A stretch of DNA of 18,581 nucleotides from Lachnospiraceae bacterium UBA7179 (lineage in GTDB: Bacteria > Bacillota > Clostridia > Lachnospirales > Lachnospiraceae), in the NCBI GenBank assembly GCA_002491195.1, contig DKVL01000055.1, forward strand, positions 1 to 18,581. Direction: 5' to 3'. Shown here piece after piece: positions 1 through 6,379 of the stretch. The stretch's first letter is position 1. Every line of letters begins with the position of its first letter. The translations under genes and the position numbers were made by a program. A model generated the notes under the pieces. It was not told the origin of the DNA. It saw only the letters and a program-made list of their open reading frames with translations, and ran no database searches.

Positions 1-23
1 TACTGGAACGGAGTGAACAGTAA
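1..23 (+). repeat. Dispersed repeat, left-edge copy (partial)
   Basis: These 23 bases match the reverse complement of 18473-18495 at 22 of 23 positions; the only difference is C versus T at base 9. The copy is probably cut by the window edge, since the right-hand copy continues beyond the homologous point into a hairpin. It encodes nothing visible. Confidence 0.75.
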
Positions 24-86
24 TTACGGTTCAGCCTGTCTGCTGAGTTTCGCCCTAAAAGTTATTGTGTTAATGCTGAATTTTTC

Positions 87-170
87 GAAAATATCAGATT
101 GCTTTTTATGGGAACACCAGCTATTTTCTAGCCGGTGTTAGAAGTCATGTTCAAACGGATCGAACTGCCG
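87..170 (+). pseudogene. Possible remnant of the 5' end of a methionyl-tRNA formyltransferase (fmt) gene
   Basis: Read from base 87, the frame gives ENIRLLFMGTPAIF, then a stop at 129-131, then PVLEVMFKRIELP and another stop at 171. Formyltransferases begin with a beta strand followed by FMGTPDF..PVLE, so FMGTP, the following F and PVLE all fall in the expected order. Only about 17 residues resemble the family, no formyl-folate binding region follows, and there is no clear start. It cannot be functional. It may be a decayed fragment of a once larger copy next to a repeat, or chance resemblance. Confidence 0.35.
113..139. repeat. Small hairpin downstream of the cvpA-type gene
   Basis: AACACC at 113-118 pairs with GGTGTT at 134-139, and after one mismatch GCTA pairs with TAGC around a TTTTC loop. 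It lies about 64 bases past the cvpA-type stop on the minus strand. There is no T-run after the stem on either strand, so it is at best a weak terminator. Confidence 0.35.
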
Positions 171-202
171 TGAACTATCTACAAATTATTTTGCGACAGT
201 TT

Positions 203-685
203 CTATAGGATTTTTCTCAGCAAATCAACCAGATAATTGGAATAGTATAGCATTGTTAGGAAACGGCTTTGTCCTACTTGTTCTGAAATCCATGCATTTA
301 TATCCATTACATCAAATACTCCGATGAGCAGAAATGCCAACCATATTATAAAAACTGCCTCCGTCAGACCCAGCGCTGTTCCAGCAAGCTTATCCGCCAG
401 TTTTCCAATCGGGATTGCCCGAACCAGTTTTAAAGTATCTGTCAGAAATTTCATGACTTTGTGAATTACCTGAATCAAAACAAGCAGGATCAATGCCATG
501 ATGACTTGTACATAGCTTTTCTGAATAAAGTTTCCTATGCCTTTTGCCATCACGATAATCACCATGATTCCCAATATACAGGATATGATACGTATCACAC
601 TGTCCAAAAGTCCTCTTTTCCACCCCCATACTGCTCCTGCTGTCAGTATGAGCACGACAATGACAAAAAGTATATTGATCTCCAA
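203..685 (-). CDS. CvpA family membrane protein
   Basis: This is a 160-residue integral membrane protein of the CvpA/colicin V production family, whose exact molecular function is unsettled. It has about four hydrophobic segments (near residues 3-21, 25-43, 58-74 and 104-120). The GWKRGLLDS motif after the first helix and the GKLADKLAG..LG motif before the last one are typical of the family. I start at the TTG codon at 685 because GGAGG sits seven bases before it. A longer ATG frame from 826 would overlap the upstream gene by about 100 bases and adds a charged tail foreign to the family. The gene follows the DUF5711 gene with a 37-base gap, so the two are probably co-transcribed. Confidence 0.85.
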   Translation of the reverse strand: MEINILFVIVVLILTAGAVWGWKRGLLDSVIRIISCILGIMVIIVMAKGIGNFIQKSYVQVIMALILLVLIQVIHKVMKFLTDTLKLVRAIPIGKLADKLAGTALGLTEAVFIIWLAFLLIGVFDVMDINAWISEQVGQSRFLTMLYYSNYLVDLLRKIL

Positions 686-722
686 ACCTGTTCCCTCCGA
701 TCTTTCTACTTCTCCAATCTTA

Positions 723-1961
723 TCATTGAAGCTGTATGGTCTGTATGGTATCCTCCGTGACAAGTGTGTGCCTTGAAATGTTTTTTCCTGGAATGAAGCA
801 CATGATTCTTTCCTCAAAAATTCCATGATATTTCAGTTTTTCACTCCAATCATAAATTAAACACTCACTGTCATTGTATATGATAATTCCTGATGTATCA
901 AATAAAATTTCTTTGTATTCCATATCAAATGCGATTTCACTGACTTTCTTGCCATTGGTATCATAAATTTCAATACGGTATGTTGTCTCCGCCGCAGTAT
1001 TGTAAAACACAAGTCCTACATGATTCTCATCGTAAAAAACACTTTGGATCTCCTCTGAGATCATTGTTTCAGACAGGCTTTCTGGTTTTTGTCTCCCTTT
1101 GAAAAACATCTGGCGGTTATCTGCAACTGCAAACACTGTATCATTTGCCATAAAATGCACGATTGGTATCACTGCTTCCGGGTATACATAACCACTCACA
1201 AAATTATCTGTGTAATTCTGTCCTACTGCCGAAAAATTGTAGAACCCAATATTGGAAACCATTTTTCCGTTTTCAACTTTTATATAAGAAACTGCAACCA
1301 GGCTTCCATCACTTGAGATATCAACTGCAATCGGATAACCGGAATTGCTTATTCTAGTCTTGAAATCAGCAAATGATTCCCCTGTAGCTCCATTGTACAG
1401 ATAGATCGATGTAACTGCAGAATCGTCCAAAACAGCTGCTACTACGCCGTTGGACGACACGCAAAAATCTCTGATTGGCATAGTGGTTTCCACCGTCCCA
1501 ATCATACCCTGTGTGTTGGCAACATAAATTTTTCTGCCATTGTAGTCGCCGACTGCTACTGTCCTTGCGCAGGTCCGGATTTCTGGATTCTGCATTTCAT
1601 AGGTCTGATTCCAGATGGTCTTTCCTCTTAAGTCGGTGCAGCTCATGCCGTCGTTGCTGTATGTAAAGAGCATTCCTTTCAGATTGATACTTTTTGACTC
1701 AGACGACCGAATCCATTCGCTCTGCTGAATCACCTCATAATCAATATACACTTTATTCTTCCAGTTGATATAGGTGCCGACTGCCACAACTGCCGCAAGC
1801 GCAAGCACGGCAAGAACGGAGTACAATTTAACCTGTCTGTGTCTTGCCAGCATATTGTCCAATGATTTCTTATCGCTGTCGTTCTCTTTTTCCTTGCTCT
1901 TTTTCTCTTTTCCACCTTTTAAAAGGTATTGATTTCTGTTGAAATCCTTTATTTCCGCCAT
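723..1961 (-). CDS. DUF5711 family protein, membrane-anchored beta-propeller-like
   Basis: This 412-residue protein has a highly charged, lysine-rich cytoplasmic N-terminus (about 1-40), one transmembrane helix (about 46-64), and a long extracytoplasmic part rich in short beta strands. Repeats of the type 'NGVVAAVLDDS..IYLYNGATGE' and 'DGSLVAVSYIK' are propeller-like. The pattern fits DUF5711, a family of unknown function in Clostridia. No catalytic motif is visible. The start at 1961 is chosen because GAGG at 1972-1969 lies seven bases upstream; the ATG at 1967 is too close to that site. The LysM gene lies upstream and the CvpA-type gene downstream, which suggests an envelope role such as sensing or scaffolding. 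This is inference. Confidence 0.8.
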   Translation of the reverse strand: MAEIKDFNRNQYLLKGGKEKKSKEKENDSDKKSLDNMLARHRQVKLYSVLAVLALAAVVAVGTYINWKNKVYIDYEVIQQSEWIRSSESKSINLKGMLFTYSNDGMSCTDLRGKTIWNQTYEMQNPEIRTCARTVAVGDYNGRKIYVANTQGMIGTVETTMPIRDFCVSSNGVVAAVLDDSAVTSIYLYNGATGESFADFKTRISNSGYPIAVDISSDGSLVAVSYIKVENGKMVSNIGFYNFSAVGQNYTDNFVSGYVYPEAVIPIVHFMANDTVFAVADNRQMFFKGRQKPESLSETMISEEIQSVFYDENHVGLVFYNTAAETTYRIEIYDTNGKKVSEIAFDMEYKEILFDTSGIIIYNDSECLIYDWSEKLKYHGIFEERIMCFIPGKNISRHTLVTEDTIQTIQLQ

Positions 1962-1983
1962 CCGCATACCTCATTTACTGCTC

Positions 1984-2041
1984 ACAAAAATACTGTATCT
2001 GTCCTGCTATGTCTATTTTCATAGCTGAACAGATACAGTAT
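1984..2041 (-). terminator. Long hairpin with T-tail between the LysM and DUF5711 genes
   Basis: A perfect 13-bp stem (1990-2002 with 2029-2041) is topped, after a 3x3 internal loop, by a 6-bp stem (2006-2011 with 2020-2025). On the minus strand it is followed by TTTTTG, so it fits a rho-independent terminator for the LysM gene, whose stop lies 10 bases before it. The next gene starts only 23 bases after the tail, so partial termination, attenuation or RNA processing is also possible. Confidence 0.65.
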
Positions 2042-2063
2042 AACATTATTTTCATGGAAGTAA
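2018..2063 (-). promoter_or_regulatory. Possible extended -10 promoter for the DUF5711-CvpA genes
   Basis: On the minus strand TATACT occupies 2042-2037, preceded by TG one base upstream (extended -10). TTTACT lies 16 bases further up, inside the last codons of the LysM gene. If used, transcription would begin within the hairpin. The -35 match is only moderate. Confidence 0.3.
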
Positions 2064-3362
2064 AAGCTTTTGTCCATAAAGAATATTATCCGGATCATCT
2101 ATATTGTTCCATTTGCAGATTTCATCCACGCGGGAATAATCCCCGTAAATTTCATAGCAGATGGTTCGGAGTGTATCTCCTCTGCGAACGACATAATACT
2201 GCGGCGTCCCTGTCTGATCCTGCCCGGATTGTACGGATTGCTCTGGGACTGGCTGCGTGCTGTCATTTTGCGTGCGTTGTTCATCCGTGGTGACTGCCGC
2301 CTGTGTCGTATCTGGAAGAGCTTGTGACTGTGCAGCATCCTGTATCACAGGCTGCGCCAACGCCTGCATGTCGGTTTGTTCCTGCATGGATTGTTCTGTT
2401 TCCCTGTCAGCGTATGTTTCTGACGGTGCCGCACTGATATTTGCTTCTCCTGCCTGTTGTTCTTCCAGATCTGCAATTTCGTTCTCAGCTTTTACATTTT
2501 GCTGTATTGCAGAGACAGGCTGCGACTGGTCTGCATCCATCTTCGCATTATTGATCAAAAAGGATGTGTTCTCTTCGATGAATGCCATACAATAATCGAT
2601 ATTTTTCTGCATATTCTGCATTTTGTTGTAATTGTTCATGGAAATGATACCATATGCCATCACGCACACGACAAATCCAAGGCATAGAACATTCATGACA
2701 TTCCACATGAAGCTGACTTTTGCCTCCTCGCGATTGTACGCTTGTGTGATCCTGCTCAACTGCGCCGCATCCGTCTTGCTTTTTCTCCCAAAGTTGTCAT
2801 GTTCTGTAGAAGACAATACTACTTTGCTCTTGTCGTTCTCTCTCGTGGTATTCCACTCTACCAGATAATTCTGCATCTCCTCATTCTGGTCATAGTATAT
2901 GTAAAAATCGTCCACAATCACTTTGGTGCTGCGCAGCGCCAGTTCAAGGCGCAGCCTGGAATCTTTGTTAAGGCTCACGCTTGCATTTCCGATATACGAG
3001 CACGAGGGAAAATAAGTGCTGTTCAACTGCTGGATCTTCTCGCTGCCGCCATCTGCAACTGCCGCCCCTGATATCACGATCCGATATCTGCCGTTTTCCT
3101 CGATCGTTCTGCCATACAGAGCAATCTCTTGCTGAAGGGTTCTTTCTATTTGATATTCTTGTTGGTACTCCGAACTTTCACCTTTTCTCTTTTTGTCCAT
3201 CCATGGCGCATCCGTTGTGTTGTTAGACAGGATTTTCTTGATAAACGTATGTACATAATCTTCGAGATACAGGATATAAATCCCCTCCGGCGCTCCGATC
3301 GTTCGTGTATTAACTGGAATTAAACTCTGTGTATCTGTGAGTGTATTTGTTTGCTTGTCCAT
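2052..3362 (-). CDS. LysM-domain membrane protein
   Basis: This 436-residue protein has an N-terminal folded domain of unknown type (about 20-170), one transmembrane helix (about 218-241), and a coiled-coil stretch (about 243-305). A long Q/S/T/D-rich linker (about 275-387) leads to a C-terminal LysM domain (about 389-435, with YYVVRRGDTL, IYGD and NILYGQKLLLP). LysM binds peptidoglycan, so the C-terminus should lie outside the membrane and the N-terminal domain in the cytoplasm. The N-terminal strands (IYILYLEDYVHTF, ALYGRTI, YRIVISGAAV) loosely recall an MPN/JAB fold, but no JAMM metal motif is seen, so that is a guess. An AGGTG site lies about eight bases before the ATG. The LysM motif is solid and the rest is unassigned. 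Confidence 0.85.
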   Translation of the reverse strand: MDKQTNTLTDTQSLIPVNTRTIGAPEGIYILYLEDYVHTFIKKILSNNTTDAPWMDKKRKGESSEYQQEYQIERTLQQEIALYGRTIEENGRYRIVISGAAVADGGSEKIQQLNSTYFPSCSYIGNASVSLNKDSRLRLELALRSTKVIVDDFYIYYDQNEEMQNYLVEWNTTRENDKSKVVLSSTEHDNFGRKSKTDAAQLSRITQAYNREEAKVSFMWNVMNVLCLGFVVCVMAYGIISMNNYNKMQNMQKNIDYCMAFIEENTSFLINNAKMDADQSQPVSAIQQNVKAENEIADLEEQQAGEANISAAPSETYADRETEQSMQEQTDMQALAQPVIQDAAQSQALPDTTQAAVTTDEQRTQNDSTQPVPEQSVQSGQDQTGTPQYYVVRRGDTLRTICYEIYGDYSRVDEICKWNNIDDPDNILYGQKLLLP

Positions 3363-3394
3363 CTTGGCATCACCTTTGCAACCTTTCGTATTAA

Positions 3395-3607
3395 AATATT
3401 GAATTTTGTCATAAAGAACTTCACTATCATCTTAACACTTCCTGGTTGAGGAATCTGTCGAAATCAGTCAGCGCACGAAATATATTCAAAATTAGTTCTG
3501 TATCCCTGTCACAAGTCCTGTGTGAACGAAATTTAATATCATCCTTTCGACATAGTGAATTTGCTCAAGATGTGTTACAATTGCAGTTAGAATCTGTAGA
3601 AAAATAA
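3395..3607 (+). pseudogene. Open stretch without a start codon, possible gene tail
   Basis: A frame is open for 70 codons between stops at 3392 and 3605 and has no good start or ribosome binding site. Its last residues (HSEFAQDVLQLQLESVEK) have a protein-like composition and lie 45 bases before the TPR-like gene. It could be the tail of a lost upstream gene, or chance. It takes up most of the 290-base gap between the LysM and TPR-like genes, which otherwise shows only weak promoter-like boxes. Confidence 0.15.
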
Positions 3608-3652
3608 GTGCTACAGTTCCTTACAATCAGAAATTTGTGGAGGTATTGAATC

Positions 3653-4135
3653 ATGGGATTGTTTTCAAAGAAGAAAAAAGATGAGGCTGCACTTGATGAA
3701 ATAACACCTGAAATCAAAGTCAAATTAGACAAAGCAGCCGAAAGAGGCAATCAATTTGAGGATGAAGAACAATATGAGAAAGCGATCCAGGCGTGGGAAG
3801 AAGGGCTTGATCTAATACCAGAGCCTCGGCAATTTTACAGTGAAACAGTATGGTTCTTAGCCGCCATTGGCGATGTCTTTTTCGAACAGGAAGCATACTC
3901 CAGGGCACATGAATGCTTTGACAAGGCACGAGGAAATTTGAGCGGCGAGGGCTATAGAAATCCTTTTATTATGCTTCGATTGGGAGAATGCTGTCTTGAA
4001 CTTGGAGATGAAAAAAATGCGACAGAATATTTACTCAGAGCATATATGATGGAAGGGAAAGAAATATTTAATATGGATGAGACTGGACAAAAATATTTCA
4101 ATTTCTTAAGAACCCATGTTGATAACATTGTATAA
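3653..4135 (+). CDS. Small TPR-like protein
   Basis: A 160-residue soluble protein starts with a lysine-rich tail (MGLFSKKKKDEA). It then carries helical-pair repeats of the TPR type: 'AAERGNQFEDEEQYEKAIQAWEEGLDLIP' (about 28-56), 'WFLAAIGDVFFEQEAYSRAHECFDKA' (about 67-92) and 'FIMLRLGECCLELGDEKNATEYLLRAY' (about 104-130). Such repeats bind proteins; no enzyme motif is seen. GGAGG at 3639-3643 lies nine bases before the ATG. The gene is visibly richer in A+T than its neighbours and stands alone between a divergent and a convergent gene. Small TPR proteins of this shape also occur as immunity proteins in toxin loci, but no toxin gene is present here, so that role is only a possibility. Confidence 0.75.
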   Translation: MGLFSKKKKDEAALDEITPEIKVKLDKAAERGNQFEDEEQYEKAIQAWEEGLDLIPEPRQFYSETVWFLAAIGDVFFEQEAYSRAHECFDKARGNLSGEGYRNPFIMLRLGECCLELGDEKNATEYLLRAYMMEGKEIFNMDETGQKYFNFLRTHVDNIV

Positions 4136-4141
4136 AAGGAA

Positions 4142-4193
4142 GAAAATAACTGATGCGTTGTGATATCCTATACCATCTGCATCAGTTATTTTC
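4142..4193. terminator. Bidirectional hairpin terminator between the TPR-like gene and galM
   Basis: GAAAATAACTGATGC (4142-4156) pairs perfectly over 15 bp with 4179-4193. It lies six bases after the plus-strand TPR-like stop and nine bases after the minus-strand galM stop. The A/T-rich outer stem supplies a T-run in both directions, so it can serve both convergent genes. Confidence 0.85.
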
Positions 4194-4202
4194 TACTGTT
4201 TC

Positions 4203-5246
4203 TTAGTTGTAAAACTTGTAGATCGTGGTTGTCTTATATGGTCTGTCTGGTCCGTATACGACATCCTGGAAATTCGGCTGGTTGATCGCGTTGGGGAAAC
4301 ACTGTGTCTCCAGGCACAGCCCACTGCGTTTGCCGTACGCTGCGCCGCCCTTTCCTGTCTCTGGTTTGATACAATTGCCTGCGTAGAACTGCAGCCCCGG
4401 CTGGTCCGTGTACACGTCCATCTTTCTGCCCGTTGTCGGTTCCTCGACGGAGGCTGCTTTCCTGAGCGTTCCGTCATAATCATCGAGCGCGTAATTGTGA
4501 TCATAGCCTTGTCCGTATGTTAACTGGATGTCATCTGCGTTAATGTCATCGCCTACTGCCTTCATTGTCCTGAAATCAAACGGTGTACCTGCCACGTCGA
4601 CAAGCTCACCTGTCGGTATCAGACGTTCGAAGATCGGTGTGTAGTATGAGGCATGAATGCTAAGTTTATGCGCCTCGATATTGCCGGAATTATGACCTGC
4701 AAGGTTAAAATAAGAATGATTGGTCATATTGATCAAGGTCTTCTTGTCGCTTGTCACATTGTATTCGATCTTGAGTTCATTGTTATCTGTGACAGTATAT
4801 GTCACCTGAACTTTTTTATTTCCAGGAAATCCCATGGAACCATCCGCATCGTCAATCGTAAATATAACGCTGTTGTCCTTTGGCTCTGCATTCCAGATCC
4901 GCTTGTGATACCCTTTGTCATCATCACTGTGAAGATTGTTGGTGCCGTCGTTTACCGCAAGCTGATACTTGACACCGTCAATGGTAAAACTTGCATTGTC
5001 AATGCGATTTGCGCTTGGTCCGATCGTTGAGCCGAAAAAGCTGCCATTTTTCAGGTAGCCGTCAACACTGTCAAATCCAAGCACGACATCCGCTGTCTTT
5101 CCTGCCTGGTCCGGTACGAGAAGACTGACGAGGATTGCGCCGAAGTTGGTCACTTCTGCGGTGAAACCATTTTCATTTTTGATGGTGTATAAGCTGACTT
5201 CTGTTCCATCAGGTGTTTTTCCGAAGCTTTTTGTTGTGATTGCCAT
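4203..5246 (-). CDS. galM: Aldose 1-epimerase (mutarotase)
   Basis: The enzyme interconverts the alpha and beta anomers of glucose, galactose and related aldoses in the cytoplasm, feeding the Leloir pathway or other sugar kinases. The 347-residue length is normal for the family. Visible family motifs are NR at 80-81, NNLHSD with His106, NHSYFNLAGH with the catalytic His177, PTGE, GYDHNY near 247-252, and CLETQ with the catalytic Glu313. GAGGG lies about eight bases before the ATG. No other galactose gene is nearby. It could act on arabinose or xylose anomers from the GH43 locus, but that locus is 7 kb away and the link is speculative. It is separated from recR by 166 bases and probably has its own promoter. 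Confidence 0.95.
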   Translation of the reverse strand: MAITTKSFGKTPDGTEVSLYTIKNENGFTAEVTNFGAILVSLLVPDQAGKTADVVLGFDSVDGYLKNGSFFGSTIGPSANRIDNASFTIDGVKYQLAVNDGTNNLHSDDDKGYHKRIWNAEPKDNSVIFTIDDADGSMGFPGNKKVQVTYTVTDNNELKIEYNVTSDKKTLINMTNHSYFNLAGHNSGNIEAHKLSIHASYYTPIFERLIPTGELVDVAGTPFDFRTMKAVGDDINADDIQLTYGQGYDHNYALDDYDGTLRKAASVEEPTTGRKMDVYTDQPGLQFYAGNCIKPETGKGGAAYGKRSGLCLETQCFPNAINQPNFQDVVYGPDRPYKTTTIYKFYN

Positions 5247-5342
5247 TTGTTTTCCCTCTTTCTTTTACTCATTCATAACTATATGCGATCTCTTTCATTG
5301 TAACTTTGCAGGCTTGTCTTGATCACTGCATTTTACATTTTT

Positions 5343-5371
5343 ATTATAATGGATTTCCTCGCTGCTATCTA
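5343..5371 (-). promoter_or_regulatory. Candidate sigma-A promoter for galM
   Basis: On the minus strand TATAAT at 5348-5343 is a perfect -10 box. TAGATA at 5371-5366 is a 4/6 match to TTGACA with 17-bp spacing. It lies about 100 bases upstream of the galM start in the recR-galM gap. Nothing else was found in that gap. Confidence 0.5.
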
Positions 5372-5412
5372 CACTATTTTTTATAGATTATTACCCTCAA
5401 AAATGGAACGGT

Positions 5413-6009
5413 TCAGAGTTCTGTCCTGCCCTCGAGGGCACGCAGCAACGTCATTTCGTCGATACACTCCAAGTCTCCGCCTACAGGTACGCCGCTCGCG
5501 ATGCGTGTCACTTTCACGCCTGTGGGCTTGATTAACTTTGAGATGTACATTGCCGTGGTTTCTCCCTCGAGGCTGGAATTGGTCGCTATGATAACCTCGT
5601 CAACATCCTCTTCCAGCCGTTTGACCAGTTCCTTGAGCTTGATGTCATTTGGCCCGATTCCGAGCATCGGTGAGATTGCCCCGTGAAGGACATGATATAC
5701 GCCCTCATATTTGCCGGTCTTCTCGTATGCCGCAAGATCCCTGATATTCTCCACGACCATGATTGTCCTGTGGTCACGGTTTGGGTTTGCACAGATGGGG
5801 CAGATTTCCTTGTCTGCAAGGGTATAACAGATCTTACAATAATGAATATTTTTCCGCGCATCGACCATGATCTGTGCAAAGCGCTCCACATGTTCCTGCG
5901 GCATATTGATCACGTGGAGCGCCAGTCTCTGTGCTGACTTGTTTCCTACGCCGGGGAGCTTTGCAAACTGCTCGATTAACTTATTGATATATCCGCTGTA
6001 TAGTTCCAT
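5413..6009 (-). CDS. recR: Recombination mediator RecR
   Basis: RecR works with RecF and RecO to load RecA at gaps during recombinational repair. The 198-residue length is standard. In order, the sequence shows the N-terminal helix-hairpin-helix (KLPGVGNKSAQRLALHV, about 18-34), a four-cysteine zinc finger (Cys58, Cys61, Cys70, Cys73), a Toprim domain starting at TIMVVEN (about 82) with the conserved GVYHVLHGAISPM.G.GP segment, and a C-terminal ASGVPVGGDLEC..DE..L stretch. Its ATG shares one base with the ybaB stop (TGATG), so translation is coupled. This is the last gene of the dnaX-ybaB-recR operon and no clear terminator follows it. Confidence 0.97.
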   Translation of the reverse strand: MELYSGYINKLIEQFAKLPGVGNKSAQRLALHVINMPQEHVERFAQIMVDARKNIHYCKICYTLADKEICPICANPNRDHRTIMVVENIRDLAAYEKTGKYEGVYHVLHGAISPMLGIGPNDIKLKELVKRLEEDVDEVIIATNSSLEGETTAMYISKLIKPTGVKVTRIASGVPVGGDLECIDEMTLLRALEGRTEL

Positions 6010-6362
6010 CAGAAGGGTAATCCTCCGCCAAATCCACCTAAGCCGCCCGTCATCTTACCCATGAGCTCATTGTTCGCCTCCTCCGCCTGACGGAGCGCCT
6101 CGTTCGCCGCTGCCACGATCATGTCTTGGAGTGTCTCGATATCATCGGGATCGACTGCCTCCTCAGAGAGCGTGACTTTCACGATCTCCTTTTTCCCCGT
6201 CACGACTACTTCGACTGCGCCGCCGCCTGCTTTTGCAGAAAATTCCCTGCTCTCGAGCTCTTTCTGCCCCTCCTCCATCTGCCGCTGCATCCGCTGCGCC
6301 TGTTTCATCAGATTGTTCATGTTTCCAGGCATTCCTCCCGGAAATCCTCCTCTTTTTGCCAT
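6009..6362 (-). CDS. ybaB: YbaB/EbfC family nucleoid-associated protein
   Basis: This 117-residue protein binds DNA as a dimer and is usually encoded between dnaX and recR, as here. It has a glycine/methionine-rich start (RGGFPGGMPGNMNNLMKQAQRMQRQM), a helix with the ELE..EF.AKAGGG motif, the strand segment VEVVVTGKKEIVKVTLSEEAVDPDDIE, and a C-terminal helix ending in a glycine-rich tail (MTGGLGGFGGGLPF). AAGGAG lies nine bases before the ATG. The dnaX stop is 17 bases upstream, which supports co-transcription. Confidence 0.96.
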   Translation of the reverse strand: MAKRGGFPGGMPGNMNNLMKQAQRMQRQMEEGQKELESREFSAKAGGGAVEVVVTGKKEIVKVTLSEEAVDPDDIETLQDMIVAAANEALRQAEEANNELMGKMTGGLGGFGGGLPF

Positions 6363-6379
6363 TGTGTTATTCTCCTTTA

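Noticed and set aside
113..139. Hairpin as a terminator for the CvpA-type gene
   Set aside because: There is no T-run after the stem on the relevant strand, so it is listed only as a hairpin.
3471..3532. Recurring CGAAAT hexamers between the LysM and TPR-like genes
   Set aside because: Only three short copies at irregular distances, as expected by chance in A+T-rich DNA.
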